DNA of 64,000 bases from JADCRZ01 sp037718865. Its GTDB lineage: Bacteria > Bacteroidota > Bacteroidia > Chitinophagales > Chitinophagaceae. Of this stretch, positions 54,017-63,613 are shown piece by piece (position 1 is the first letter of the stretch; every line of letters starts with the position of its first letter). Made by a program: the position numbers and the translations under genes. The notes beneath the pieces were generated by a model, which did no database searches, was not told where the DNA came from, and saw only the letters and a list, made by a program, of their open reading frames with translations. The stretch lies in the NCBI GenBank assembly GCA_037718865.1, contig JBBJMP010000004.1, forward strand, positions 124,001-188,000, given 5' to 3'.

Positions 54017-56359
54017 TCATACAACTTTTGCCTTTTTAAATCTTTTCCACCAGGGAGAGCGTTTAATTAACTCGTCGTTGGATACTTTGCATTTTATTTG
54101 TGCATCAATTACGGCAACCAATGCCATGTTATAAATACTTCTTACCGAACTACCCAGTTGCAAAACGTGAACAGGCTTCTTTAAACCTAATAAAATGGGT
54201 CCAATGGCATCTGCCCCACCCACTTCTTTCAGTAGGTTATAAGCTATGTTTCCTGCGGCCAGGTTGGGAAAGATGAGGGTATTCACATCATGGTCAGCCA
54301 ACTCACTAAAGGGGTAGTTATCCCGGATGACCTCCTTATTAAAAGCGAGGCTCGCCTGCATTTCGCCATCAACTACCAGGGTAGGGTTCTTCTTTTTGAC
54401 CAGGTCTCTCGCCTGGGCGACCAGCCTTGCCTCAGCAGAATCGCTGCTGCCAAAGTTAGAATAGCTAAGCATCGCAATCCTGGGTTTCACGTTAAAATTG
54501 CTAACTTCTTTGGCGACCATTATAGTTATATCGGCAAGCTCTTCGGCCGTTGGGTTGAAATTTACGGTTGTATCAGCCATAAACAGGGGGCCACGCTTCG
54601 TGATCAGCAGGTACATGCCCGCAATCTTTTTCACCCCTTCTTCGATTCCGATTACCTGCAATGCCGGGCGTATAGTATCCGGATAATTTTTAGTAAGACC
54701 TGAGATCATGGCATCTGCATCACCGGTTTCCACCATCATACAACCGAAATAGTTCCGGTCTTTCATTTCCTTATAGGCTTCATAATGGTTAACCCCTTTA
54801 CGCTGACGCTTCCTGAAATAAAGGTCACCATAGTGTTTTCTTTTTTCTTCCTGTTTATCGCTTGCAGGATCGATAATAGGCAGGCCTTCTATGTTAATGT
54901 TGTTCTCAAGGGCAATGGCCCTGATCTTGGTTTCTTCGCCAAGCAGGATAGGGTAGGCCACTTCTTCGTCAAATACGATCTGTGCCGCTTTTAACACCTT
55001 TACGTTATCGGCCTCAGCAAAAACGAGGCGCCTAGGGTCGCGGCGTGCCTTATTACTGATGACACGCAACAATTGATTGTCTAATCCCAGGCGGCGATTT
55101 AATTCGTTGGTATAGGCATCCCAGTCTTCGATGTTTTTTTGTGCCACCCCACTTTCCATAGCGGCTCTTGCTACAGCCGGTGCCACGGTTGATAATAACC
55201 GCGGATCCAGCGGCTTTGGAATGATATAATTTTCGCCGAACGCAATTGTCTTTGTATTGTATGCGAGGGTTACAATATCGGGAACGGCACTTTTTGCAAG
55301 CTCCGCAAGGGCATGCACTGCAGCCAGCTTCATGGCTTCATTAATCTGCCTCGCTCTCACATCCAGGGCGCCACGAAAAATAAAGGGAAATCCAAGCACG
55401 TTGTTCACCTGGTTCGGGTAATCGCTTCGGCCCGTTGCCATGATAATATCCTTCCGCGATGCAATAGCCGATTCATAAGGAATTTCAGGGTCGGGATTGG
55501 CCATGGCAAATACAATGGGATTTCTAGCCATGCCTTTAACCATTTCCGGGGTAACAACGTTGCCGACACTGAGGCCTATGAATACATCGGCATCTTTCAT
55601 TGCTTCAGCCAATGTTAATCCCGGCCTGGCAGCGCTCGTAAACTGGTGCTTGTTATCTTCCAGGTCTGTCCTACCGGAGTGTAATACACCATCACGGTCG
55701 AACATGATAAAATTTTCAGGCCGGGCCCCCAAAGCCTTATAGAGTAATACACAGGCCATAGCTGCCGCGCCGGCACCGTTAACCACGAACCTGGCCTTAC
55801 TGATCCGTTTCTTCTGCAATTCCAGTGCGTTTAATAACGCGGCACTGCTGATGATGGCAGTGCCGTGCTGGTCATCGTGCATTACTGGAATATTCAATTG
55901 TTCCCGCAATTTCTGCTCAATATAGAAGCATTCGGGAGCTTTTATATCTTCCAGGTTGATGCCGCCAAACGTAGGTTCAAGGGATTTAACAATCTGAACA
56001 AATTTTTCCGGATCCAATTCATTGATCTCGATATCAAAAACATCGATATCGGCAAATATTTTAAATAGAACCCCTTTCCCTTCCATGACCGGTTTGCTGG
56101 CCTCCGGACCGATATTTCCCAAACCTAATACGGCAGTACCATTGCTGATCACGCCAACCAGGTTACCCTTAGCCGTGTATTTATATACGTCTTCAACGTT
56201 TTTTGCAATGTCCTTGCAGGGTTCGGCTACACCTGGAGAATAAGCCATCGATAGATCCTGCTGGGTTTTTGCATCTTTAGTAGGAACAACTTCAATCTTC
56301 CCCGGTTTGCCTTTGGAATGGTAGTCCAGCGCCTGCTCCCTTCTAAGTTCATTTTGCAT
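54017..56359 (-). CDS. maeB: NADP-dependent malic enzyme with phosphotransacetylase-like domain
   Basis: 780 aa. Residues 1-430 are malic enzyme: AYSPGVAEPC, GNLVGVISNGTAVLGLGNIGPEASKPVMEGK, catalytic DDQHGTAI region, VVNGAGAAA and FAMANPDPEI. Residues 440-770 are a PTA/PTB-like domain (RLVFAEADNVKVLKAA, GLTKNYPDTIRPALQ, MADTTVNFNPTAEELADI), usually regulatory through acetyl-CoA. It decarboxylates malate to pyruvate with NADPH. Cytoplasmic; single gene or first of a unit with mlaE. Confidence 0.95.
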   Translation of the reverse strand: MQNELRREQALDYHSKGKPGKIEVVPTKDAKTQQDLSMAYSPGVAEPCKDIAKNVEDVYKYTAKGNLVGVISNGTAVLGLGNIGPEASKPVMEGKGVLFKIFADIDVFDIEINELDPEKFVQIVKSLEPTFGGINLEDIKAPECFYIEQKLREQLNIPVMHDDQHGTAIISSAALLNALELQKKRISKARFVVNGAGAAAMACVLLYKALGARPENFIMFDRDGVLHSGRTDLEDNKHQFTSAARPGLTLAEAMKDADVFIGLSVGNVVTPEMVKGMARNPIVFAMANPDPEIPYESAIASRKDIIMATGRSDYPNQVNNVLGFPFIFRGALDVRARQINEAMKLAAVHALAELAKSAVPDIVTLAYNTKTIAFGENYIIPKPLDPRLLSTVAPAVARAAMESGVAQKNIEDWDAYTNELNRRLGLDNQLLRVISNKARRDPRRLVFAEADNVKVLKAAQIVFDEEVAYPILLGEETKIRAIALENNINIEGLPIIDPASDKQEEKRKHYGDLYFRKRQRKGVNHYEAYKEMKDRNYFGCMMVETGDADAMISGLTKNYPDTIRPALQVIGIEEGVKKIAGMYLLITKRGPLFMADTTVNFNPTAEELADITIMVAKEVSNFNVKPRIAMLSYSNFGSSDSAEARLVAQARDLVKKKNPTLVVDGEMQASLAFNKEVIRDNYPFSELADHDVNTLIFPNLAAGNIAYNLLKEVGGADAIGPILLGLKKPVHVLQLGSSVRSIYNMALVAVIDAQIKCKVSNDELIKRSPWWKRFKKAKVV

Positions 56360-56775
56360 ACTGTATGTTTAATAACCTCTTTTCACCGGTATCAACCGGA
56401 TACATATAAGGGCTGTGGGCCATGTGACGATGATAAATGAATAATTCTCACTACCCGGTATTAAATGTATCCGGATCAGGTGTGCAAAATACAAAAATGC
56501 ATTTGAATGAAAGGGTTTATAGTTGCATGGAACAACGCCGGATTGCGTCTGATATCCCTTAAAGGGGTAAAAATTCATTTTTATATGTAACTTTCCGTAC
56601 CTAAACCGGAAAAAATTCAACTCCCGGACTCTTCGTATCAGACGGAATTCGGAAAGTTGTGTTAATTCCAACGGCCGAATAATACAGCTTGTTTTTATTT
56701 CGTTTATGTACCTGGGATAACTTTAAATGAACTTTATTATATATTCATCTGTCAGAAGATTATAAATTAAATAAC
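56360..56775. other. Divergent intergenic gap, nothing firm identified
   Basis: 416 bases between maeB and the S41 protease gene. A TAACTTTA box near 56719 could be a weak -7 element for the protease gene. No tRNA, repeat-family member or credible ORF. Confidence 0.5.
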
Positions 56776-58224
56776 ATGAGATTTTTTTTGTTTGTTGCAG
56801 GAATCGTTTGGATCGGTCTTTTAATGTCTTGTCAGAAAACGCCCTACTCCGATCTGGGGGCAACGTTAACCACTCCTCCGCCCGCCACTCAAATTGACCT
56901 TCTTAAGGATTCTGTCTTTCTGTATTCCAAAGAAGTATATCTATGGACAGAAGTAATACCCGATTACCAAAAATTTAACCCCAGAGGATACAGCGGCTCT
57001 ACAGACCTGGAAGCGGCAGAAAACGTTATGGATGGCATACGCGCCTTACAGCCGTTAGACAGGTTCAGTTTTGTTACTACTGAAGAAGAAGCGGCCGGGA
57101 TACAGACAGGCGAAGATAAAGATTACGGATTTTTTATTAAGGCTGCTGCGACCGACCTGGTTCCCCCTCTGGAGCCAGACTCCACCTACTGGTTCGTTTC
57201 TTACGTGTACAAAAGTTCTCCCGCTGGAAATGCAGGTGTGCAACGCGGTTGGAAGATCAGTAAAATTAATGGTACATCAATAACTTACTCCAACAGTTCG
57301 ATCACTCTGTTGAACCAGGTATTTTTTGGAACAATGAATAACGCTTTGATTCAATTTACCAAATCCGATGGAGTTGATGTGTCTGTAAATCTTACCAAGG
57401 GTAGTTTCGTAGCTAATTCGGTTTTACATCGTAGCATTTTAACATCGGGCTCAACAAAAGTTGGATACCTGGTATTTAACGCATTCTTTGGTCAGCCGTC
57501 ACGAATAGAATTGGGAGAGGCCTTCACCTATTTTCAAAGCCAGGGAATTAATGAACTGGTCGTAGACCTCCGCTATAACGGAGGAGGATCCGTACAAACG
57601 CAGGATACATTGGCTAACCTCATCGCTCCCCAGTCGGCAAACGGCAAGATAATGTATAAAACGATTTATAACAAAACGCTTCAACAAAACAAGCACCAGC
57701 TGATCAGGAAGAAGCTTGGATATGGAAGCGGATTCGAGGAAGCCAATAACACAGAGGTATTTAAAAAGGCGGGAAATTTAAATCTAAGCCGGGCATTCTT
57801 TATCGTTACAGGATCTTCCGCCTCTGCCAGTGAATTGCTGATCAACAATCTGAAGCCGTATATGAACGTGAAGTTAATTGGGGATACGACCTATGGCAAA
57901 CCCGTTGGTTTTTTTGGAATTCCTATTTATAAATATGTCGCCTATCCCATCTCATTTAAAACGGTAAACAGTGCCGGTAATGCAGATTATTATACCGGAT
58001 TCGTTCCGGATGCCTTGGTTCCCGATGGCGTTAATAAAGCCTGGGGCGATCCTTCCGAACCTTGTTTAGCATCTGCTATAAAGTATATATTAACAGGATC
58101 CTTCCGCCTGGCAAGCGTTTCCACAAATGAATTCGCAATGAGGATGAGTAGTGACCAGCAACTACAAGCTGTTCAGAAATCAATAGAAAGTAAAAAATTT
58201 ATAGGGATGTTTAATGAACGATGA
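56776..58224 (+). CDS. S41 C-terminal-processing protease-like lipoprotein
   Basis: 482 aa. Lipobox LMSC at about 16-19. N-terminal helical region (YLWTEVIPDY is typical), a PDZ-like segment (SPAGNAGVQRGWKISKINGT), then the tail-specific protease domain: ELVVDLRYNGGGSV, catalytic Ser in TGSSASASELLINNL and basic residue in TYGKPVG. Envelope protease; substrates unknown. No operon partner; the 58225-58340 gap shows only weak short-repeat remnants. Confidence 0.92.
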   Translation: MRFFLFVAGIVWIGLLMSCQKTPYSDLGATLTTPPPATQIDLLKDSVFLYSKEVYLWTEVIPDYQKFNPRGYSGSTDLEAAENVMDGIRALQPLDRFSFVTTEEEAAGIQTGEDKDYGFFIKAAATDLVPPLEPDSTYWFVSYVYKSSPAGNAGVQRGWKISKINGTSITYSNSSITLLNQVFFGTMNNALIQFTKSDGVDVSVNLTKGSFVANSVLHRSILTSGSTKVGYLVFNAFFGQPSRIELGEAFTYFQSQGINELVVDLRYNGGGSVQTQDTLANLIAPQSANGKIMYKTIYNKTLQQNKHQLIRKKLGYGSGFEEANNTEVFKKAGNLNLSRAFFIVTGSSASASELLINNLKPYMNVKLIGDTTYGKPVGFFGIPIYKYVAYPISFKTVNSAGNADYYTGFVPDALVPDGVNKAWGDPSEPCLASAIKYILTGSFRLASVSTNEFAMRMSSDQQLQAVQKSIESKKFIGMFNER

Positions 58225-58340
58225 AATCGTGACTTTGAGAAGTTCGGGGCTCAGCGTTTCGGAGTTTGTAAGAATGCATGACGTGAACTCCACCCATTTC
58301 CAGGCCGCATAATTAAATCAACCGGATTTTCCGTAAGATA

Positions 58341-58604
58341 TCAGCACTTCTTTTTTGCTTTTTTCTTTCTGGCAAGCGCTGATTTTTTGGGGGAAGCGTT
58401 CACTGTATCAGGACTAGCGATTTTTTCCGGGGTGGATTTTAGTTGCTTTTTCCTGACTTCTCTGGCGTGAATATGGTCTGCCTGTGCACTTTTCTCGGCA
58501 ATCTCTTTTGCCGTTGGTTTTTTTTCATTTTCCTGGCTGAACATAATTGTTGAGCATAAAAGGCATGTAGATAAAAGAAAAATATGCCGTGTACTTTTTT
58601 TCAT
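58341..58604 (-). CDS. Short lysine-rich exported protein
   Basis: 87 aa with a signal peptide (MKKSTRHIFLLSTCLLCSTIMFSQ, about 1-24). The mature ~63 residues are very basic and helical, ending SALARKKKAKKKC. No family recognised. It begins 46 bases after the amidohydrolase stop. The terminal Cys and positive tail could bind DNA, RNA or anionic cell wall; this is only a guess. Confidence 0.6.
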   Translation of the reverse strand: MKKSTRHIFLLSTCLLCSTIMFSQENEKKPTAKEIAEKSAQADHIHAREVRKKQLKSTPEKIASPDTVNASPKKSALARKKKAKKKC

Positions 58605-58650
58605 AAATCAAATTTGTTTCTATGACCGGTAATTTCAACGAATGAAAGAA

Positions 58651-59871
58651 TCAGCCTGTTAAAGATTCTTTAAGAACACTGGAACCGCGTGGAAAATTTA
58701 CGGATGTCCCCAGCCATGACATAACGCCCATACCGATCTCAATGGCTCGTTCATCCACGTTAAACGTAGGTGTATGTACACCTGAAACAATGCCTTTCTC
58801 CACATTCATTACCCCCAGCCGGTAAAAACAGCCGGGAATGACCTGTGAATAGTAGCCAAAGTCTTCCGCTCCCATTCTTAATTCAGTTTCGGACACGTTT
58901 TCATTTCCCATGTATTCTTCTGCAAGATGGCGGGCAGCTGTGTTCAGTTCTTCATTGTTATACACCGTGGGATATCCCACGTCAATATGAAGGTCAATTT
59001 CGGCGCCCATGCTCAGCGCCAGGGCGGTAGCCTGCTTCCGGATCAATTCATGTGCTTTGGACCGCCATTCTTCATCCATAGCACGAAAGGTACCCATAAG
59101 TTTGACCTCGCTTGGTATCACATTGGTAGTGTAACCGCCCTGGAAGGAGGTAATGGATAGCACAGAAGGAAAAAACGGGTTGCGGTTCCTGCTGATTATT
59201 TGTTGCAGGGCTACCACCACATGGGAAGCCACAAGTATCGTATCGATGGTTGTATGAGGGGCAGCTGCATGTCCGCCTTTGCTTCGGATGGTAATGTATA
59301 ATTCGTCTGCGCTTGCCATAACCTTGCCACCCCTGAAGCTCAGTTTGCCTGTTTCCAGCCCTGGATGTACATGAAGTCCAAAAATGGCCGCCGGTTTTGG
59401 ATTTTCCAATACGCCTTCTTTTATGAGAAGGCTTGCACCCCCTGGATTCCGTTCTTCGCCTGGCTGAAAAATCAGTTTGACGGTGCCTTCCCATTCTTCT
59501 TTTAACTCATCGAGAATTTTTGCCGCACCGAGCAGCACTGAAGTATGTACGTCATGACCGCAAGCATGCATGATACCCTGCTTTTTTGACTTATACGGCA
59601 CATTGTTTTCTTCCGCGATGGGCAGTGCGTCCATGTCGGCCCGGAGTGCGATCACTTTGCTATCCGGATTCTTCCCTTTAATGATTCCAATCACCCCGGT
59701 AGTTGCCTTTACTTCAAAAGGAATACCTGAATCCTGCAGCCTTTGTTGCACCAGCAGGGAGGTTTCAAATTCCTTGTAGCTGAGTTCTGGGTTAGCATGA
59801 AGAAAGCGGCGAACTTCTATGAATTCGGAAGAATATAATTTTGCAAGCCCAAGTATCTTTTCTTTAAGCAT
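58651..59871 (-). CDS. M20 family amidohydrolase
   Basis: 406 aa. M20D peptidase family, related to N-acyl-amino acid/IAA-amino acid hydrolases. Metal ligands appear in MHACGHDVHTSVLLGAA and QPGEERNPGGA, with GLHVHPGLETG and dimerisation lid (GGHAAAPHTTIDTI). It cleaves an N-acyl amino acid or similar amide. No signal peptide, so cytoplasmic. Downstream of the SPOR gene by 119 bases on the same strand. Confidence 0.94.
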   Translation of the reverse strand: MLKEKILGLAKLYSSEFIEVRRFLHANPELSYKEFETSLLVQQRLQDSGIPFEVKATTGVIGIIKGKNPDSKVIALRADMDALPIAEENNVPYKSKKQGIMHACGHDVHTSVLLGAAKILDELKEEWEGTVKLIFQPGEERNPGGASLLIKEGVLENPKPAAIFGLHVHPGLETGKLSFRGGKVMASADELYITIRSKGGHAAAPHTTIDTILVASHVVVALQQIISRNRNPFFPSVLSITSFQGGYTTNVIPSEVKLMGTFRAMDEEWRSKAHELIRKQATALALSMGAEIDLHIDVGYPTVYNNEELNTAARHLAEEYMGNENVSETELRMGAEDFGYYSQVIPGCFYRLGVMNVEKGIVSGVHTPTFNVDERAIEIGMGVMSWLGTSVNFPRGSSVLKESLTG

Positions 59872-59990
59872 AATTTTATACCAATCGATTACGGTGGGTC
59901 GACTGGGTGAATAATAAACTTTACCTGTTTGAACCGTTGGTAGTTCAATAATAGCGAAGGTATAATAAGGTGCTCAATTATGGATGAAAG

Positions 59991-60419
59991 TCATTGATAG
60001 GTAATTTCCGTCTCCGGCTTAACTTCAATGATATCCCTTACAATAAAAACAGTATTCGGAAAATATCTTGCGAGGCTACCCTGGTATTCCTCTGCTTCCT
60101 GCCTTGTCTTAAAATTTCCAACCTTAATGCGGTAATAAGGAGATTGGTATAGTAAATAAGCTTTTAATTCAGGATAAAGCTGGTAGACCTTTGATTTAGC
60201 ATCAATTGCATCGGTACGATCGGTGGTATTCAGAATCTGAATACGAAAGCCGGGTACATTACGACGGCTGTTGCGGGTAGTCTCTTCATTAATCTGGGCC
60301 TGCTTTTTTATCAATAAATTGATGCGGGGATCTTTGAAAACGTGAACTGAACCTGTGTCCGTTTGTGCCGAAAGCTTCAGGGTTATTAACATAAGTACAG
60401 GCAAAAGCAATCTATTCAT
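59991..60419 (-). CDS. Exported SPOR-domain protein
   Basis: 142 aa with a signal peptide (MNRLLLPVLMLITLKLSAQ). Residues about 56-132 form a SPOR domain (GFRIQILNTTDRTDAIDAKSKV, YYRIKVGNFKTRQEAEEYQ), which binds denuded peptidoglycan at septa. It is short, so likely an auxiliary cell-wall protein. 63 bases downstream of deoC. Confidence 0.88.
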   Translation of the reverse strand: MNRLLLPVLMLITLKLSAQTDTGSVHVFKDPRINLLIKKQAQINEETTRNSRRNVPGFRIQILNTTDRTDAIDAKSKVYQLYPELKAYLLYQSPYYRIKVGNFKTRQEAEEYQGSLARYFPNTVFIVRDIIEVKPETEITYQ

Positions 60420-60482
60420 AAGAATACGTTATACGGCTTTTATTAATCAAGTTTCCTGCCAAATAACGTGAACTGTGCACAC

Positions 60483-61148
60483 CTATTCCTCATTTCGTTG
60501 TGTTACGATCGCCACACTGGCGCTGCAACCCAGTCTTACGGCACCCGCATCGATTAATTCCTTTGCGAATGGGTAGGTTTTGATCCCTCCCGATGCCTTG
60601 ATCTTTATCCCGGCGGGCAGATGTTTACGCATCAGCCTGACAGCGCCGATACTTGCGCCTTTATCTGCGTACCCGGTTGAAGTCTTCATAAAATCAATAC
60701 CCAGTTCACCAAAAACAGCGCAGCAGTTAATTATTTCATCTTCGGTTAATACTCCGCTTTCAATGATCAGTTTAAGCATTCTGCCTTTGTTATGAATGAC
60801 GTCACTGATCAATCTTACTTCTTTTGCCAGGTAGTCCCAGTCGTTCATACGTAATGCAATCAGGTTGATTACCATATCCAATTCATCGGCCCCATCGATC
60901 ATTGCCAGGATGGCCTCGGCAAGTTTAGCTTCTGTGGCGGAGTAACCAAGAGGAAATCCGATGACAGTAGCTGTTTTAACTTCAGCAGGTGACAATATGG
61001 CTTTTACCCTCTTTATAAATGGCGGGGGTACACAGACAGCTGCAAATCCGTATTTCACCGCTTCGCCGCATAATTGTTCTATTTCAGCAAGCGTTGCTGC
61101 AGGCTTAAGCAGGGTATGATCAATATAGGAAGATAGGTCCATGTACAT
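60483..61148 (-). CDS. deoC: Deoxyribose-phosphate aldolase
   Basis: 221 aa from the ATG at 61148; a GTG at 61187 would add 13 residues and overlap nothing useful. DeoC barrel: SSYIDHTLLKPAATLAEIEQLC, GFAAVCVPP, TVIGFPLGYSAT, Schiff-base Lys in FMKTSTGYADKGA, and KASGGIKTYPFA. It splits 2-deoxyribose-5-phosphate into glyceraldehyde-3-phosphate and acetaldehyde. 39 bases after the HAD phosphatase stop. Confidence 0.95.
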   Translation of the reverse strand: MYMDLSSYIDHTLLKPAATLAEIEQLCGEAVKYGFAAVCVPPPFIKRVKAILSPAEVKTATVIGFPLGYSATEAKLAEAILAMIDGADELDMVINLIALRMNDWDYLAKEVRLISDVIHNKGRMLKLIIESGVLTEDEIINCCAVFGELGIDFMKTSTGYADKGASIGAVRLMRKHLPAGIKIKASGGIKTYPFAKELIDAGAVRLGCSASVAIVTQRNEE

Positions 61149-61187
61149 CGGTTCGTTTAAATAATGTTGTAACCGGATTATAGTCAC

Positions 61188-61841
61188 TTAGAGGCCTGAT
61201 AATAATATGTCGTTAAATTTCAGCAAGGAAGGCAGTTGCAGGTCCGCGGCATACCATTTCCTGTCTTTTTGCTGCTGCTTCACCGGCACAACTACGCATT
61301 TCATGCGAGCGGCCTTGGCTGATATCAAACCGTTGAATGAATCTTCGAAACAAATGCATTGCAAAGGAGAAACATTCAATTGAGAAGCACAGTTAAGGTA
61401 GACCTGCGGATGTGGTTTGCCGTGAGGCAGATCTTCGGCAGACGAAACAGCATCAAAAACATCGATGATACCTAATTTTTCTGTTACTACTTTTACAAGC
61501 CGGAGGGGTGAAGAAGTAGCCAGTCCCATCCTGAATTTTTTTTCCTTAAAAAATTTGATAATGTAGTGAGTGCCAGGAAAGGCAACCGCGTTTTCCCTGA
61601 TATTGTGTATTGCCCGTTGTTCGATGGTATGGATGGCTTCAGCAGCATGTACGATGTCGATGCGAAAATGAGTAAACCAGTATTCGATCCATTCGGGTGT
61701 TCGGAGGCCGGTGGAAGAAAAGTATTGCTCCTGCGTTAAACTGATCCCGAATTCATGCAGGGTTTCCTTACCGGCCAGCTGCCATTGCGGTTCAGAGTCT
61801 ATCAGCAATCCATCCATGTCGAAAATAACGGTATCCAGCAT
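61188..61841 (-). CDS. hxpB: HAD-family sugar phosphatase (HxpB-like)
   Basis: 217 aa. HAD motif I FDMDGLLIDSEP, motif II ATSSP, motif III in SAEDLPHGKPHPQVYL, motif IV CFEDSFNGLISAKAARM. The HxpB/YniC group dephosphorylates hexitol or deoxyhexose phosphates. In operon with deoC downstream; both act on sugar phosphates. Confidence 0.9.
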   Translation of the reverse strand: MLDTVIFDMDGLLIDSEPQWQLAGKETLHEFGISLTQEQYFSSTGLRTPEWIEYWFTHFRIDIVHAAEAIHTIEQRAIHNIRENAVAFPGTHYIIKFFKEKKFRMGLATSSPLRLVKVVTEKLGIIDVFDAVSSAEDLPHGKPHPQVYLNCASQLNVSPLQCICFEDSFNGLISAKAARMKCVVVPVKQQQKDRKWYAADLQLPSLLKFNDILLSGL

Positions 61842-61982
61842 GCAGGCAATTTGAGGCGCAAAGATAACCGTTGCCCGCTTGTAAACCTGACCGGATCACC
61901 GGAACTTATTGCTATAAGTTTACCTGAACATTTAAGTGAAAAGGTGTAGATTCGTTATTGTTTGTAAGCCAAAATATGCACC

Positions 61983-62777
61983 ATGGGTTTATTCCCTGAA
62001 CGATTGAAAAGAGTTCGACTGGTCAGAAAATTAGTTTATGCAGTGGTAGGTGTATTCTCTTATCCATGCCTGATGTGGCTAAATCGTTTACAGATCAAAG
62101 GAACAGAACATTTGGTTGGATTACCTAAAAATAATGTGTTATTTGTCAGTAACCACCAAACCTATTTCGCAGATGTCATTACCTTCCTGCACATCTTTGC
62201 CGCAGTGAAATGGCGAAAGGAAAACAGGTTAGGGCTCCCCTTCTATCTATTAAATCCTTTCACAGATGTTTACTATGTGGCCGCCGAAGAAACTATGAAA
62301 GGAAGCTGGATAAGCCGTTTTTTTACACTTGCAGGAGCATTAACCGTTAAACGCACGTGGAACGATAAGACAAGAGAAGTGCGAAAAGGGTTAGATCCCT
62401 CAGATACCCGAAAGATCCACAGGGCACTGGAAGACAACTGGGTAATTACCTTTCCGCAGGGTACTACCAAACCGTTTGCGCCTGGAAGAAAAGGAACAGC
62501 GCTTATTATCAAAGTGAGTAAGCCGGTAGTGATACCTGTTATCATCAGTGGTTTCTGGAGGGCGTTCAATAAAAAGGGATTAAAGATCAAAAAAAGGGGT
62601 ATTACACTTTCCGTAACGTTTAAAGAGCCGTTGTGTATCGATTACAATGCACCTGCAGAGGTCATTATGGAACAGGTAATGGATGCCATTGAGCAAAGTA
62701 GAAAGTATATGATGATGGGTGCCCATCACCGGGTATCACGGGCTCCCGTAAGCGAAGAGGTTACGATTACCCGTTGA
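61983..62777 (+). CDS. 1-acyl-glycerol-3-phosphate acyltransferase-like protein
   Basis: 264 aa PlsC-type acyltransferase. Catalytic HX4D is NHQTYFAD, with FPQGTTKPF as the second block; a hydrophobic N-terminal segment (VVGVFSYPCLMWLNRLQI) associates it with the membrane. It transfers an acyl chain in phospholipid or related lipid synthesis; exact acceptor unknown. Divergent from the phosphatase gene. Confidence 0.88.
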   Translation: MGLFPERLKRVRLVRKLVYAVVGVFSYPCLMWLNRLQIKGTEHLVGLPKNNVLFVSNHQTYFADVITFLHIFAAVKWRKENRLGLPFYLLNPFTDVYYVAAEETMKGSWISRFFTLAGALTVKRTWNDKTREVRKGLDPSDTRKIHRALEDNWVITFPQGTTKPFAPGRKGTALIIKVSKPVVIPVIISGFWRAFNKKGLKIKKRGITLSVTFKEPLCIDYNAPAEVIMEQVMDAIEQSRKYMMMGAHHRVSRAPVSEEVTITR

Positions 62778-62833
62778 CGAATAATGCCTTATGCTCCGGC
62801 AAGAGCGATGCTGGAATGTTTCATCTGTATGTT

Positions 62834-62956
62834 GCGTACCTACGGCACGCGAACCAGAATCTATCTTGTTGCTACCGACATTTGCTCCTGATGGAGCATT
62901 GTATTTTTTAAACTGTCAACCCTGTTAAGGGTTACAGGTCGGTAGAATAGATTCCA
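62834..62956. repeat. Composite palindromic repeat element
   Basis: GCGT..ACGC (62834-62850), TGCTCCTGATGGAGCA (62883-62898) and AACCCTGTTAAGGGTT (62918-62933) are nested within outer arms CTACCGAC (62872-62879) and GTCGGTAG (62938-62945), extended by AGAATCTAT/ATAGATTC. It fills most of the 249-base gap between the acyltransferase and thioesterase genes, whose transcripts converge there. Plan resembles the array at 24726 with different sequence. Confidence 0.7.
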
Positions 62957-63026
62957 ATATTGTGATTTTGCTCAGTCAGGAGCAATAGCTGCAACATTTT
63001 CAGTCTTAATTACTTGTCTGCAATTA

Positions 63027-63548
63027 CTAACTGGTAACAAACAGCGCCTTCAGTTCCTTGGCCTCTTCAGGTCTCATTTTTCCACCCAAGATCAAACGAA
63101 CCTGCCTTCGCCGTAAAGCGCCATCATACAGTTTTATTTCATCCTCAGTTTCAGGGTTAAGCCGTGGTACGGGTTGTGATTTGCCGTTAGGATCCAGTGC
63201 TACAAAGGTCAGGTAAGCCTCGTTGCTTTTATACTTATATTGATGTATAGCGTCTTCTCCCCATACGTTAATATGCACTTCCATAGATGTATTGAAAGCC
63301 CTGGAAACCTTTGCTTCAATGTGAACAACATTACCCAGCCGTATGGGCGATTCAAAAGAAATATTGTCTACAGACGCTGTAACCACGGGAGCTCCGCAAT
63401 GTTTCATGGCTGCCAGCGCTGCAGCGATGTCCATCCAATACATTAGCCTTCCGCCCATCAGGTTGCCGAAGGTATTGGTGTCGTTGGGTAACACGATCTC
63501 TGTCATGATCACCGACGATTCTTTGGCCGCCTTGCCCTTTGTTTCCAT
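63027..63548 (-). CDS. Acyl-CoA thioesterase (hotdog fold)
   Basis: 173 aa from the ATG at 63548 (METKGKAAKESS); a TTG at 63617 would add repeat-derived residues. YciA/cytosolic ACOT-type hotdog: IVLPNDTNTFGNLMGGRLMYWMDIAAALAA with the catalytic Asp in MDIAA, then VTASVDNISFESPIRLGNVVHIEAKV. It hydrolyses acyl-CoA to free acid and CoA; chain-length preference unknown. 65 bases downstream of the epimerase stop, the gap holding GGAGTTCGAAGTTTGGAATTC, a short repeat of the GTTCGGAGTTT type. Confidence 0.92.
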   Translation of the reverse strand: METKGKAAKESSVIMTEIVLPNDTNTFGNLMGGRLMYWMDIAAALAAMKHCGAPVVTASVDNISFESPIRLGNVVHIEAKVSRAFNTSMEVHINVWGEDAIHQYKYKSNEAYLTFVALDPNGKSQPVPRLNPETEDEIKLYDGALRRRQVRLILGGKMRPEEAKELKALFVTS

Positions 63549-63613
63549 GTAATGATTTTCACAAAGATAGGATGTGGAGTTCGAAGTTTGGAATTCGGAG
63601 TTCATGTAACAGG

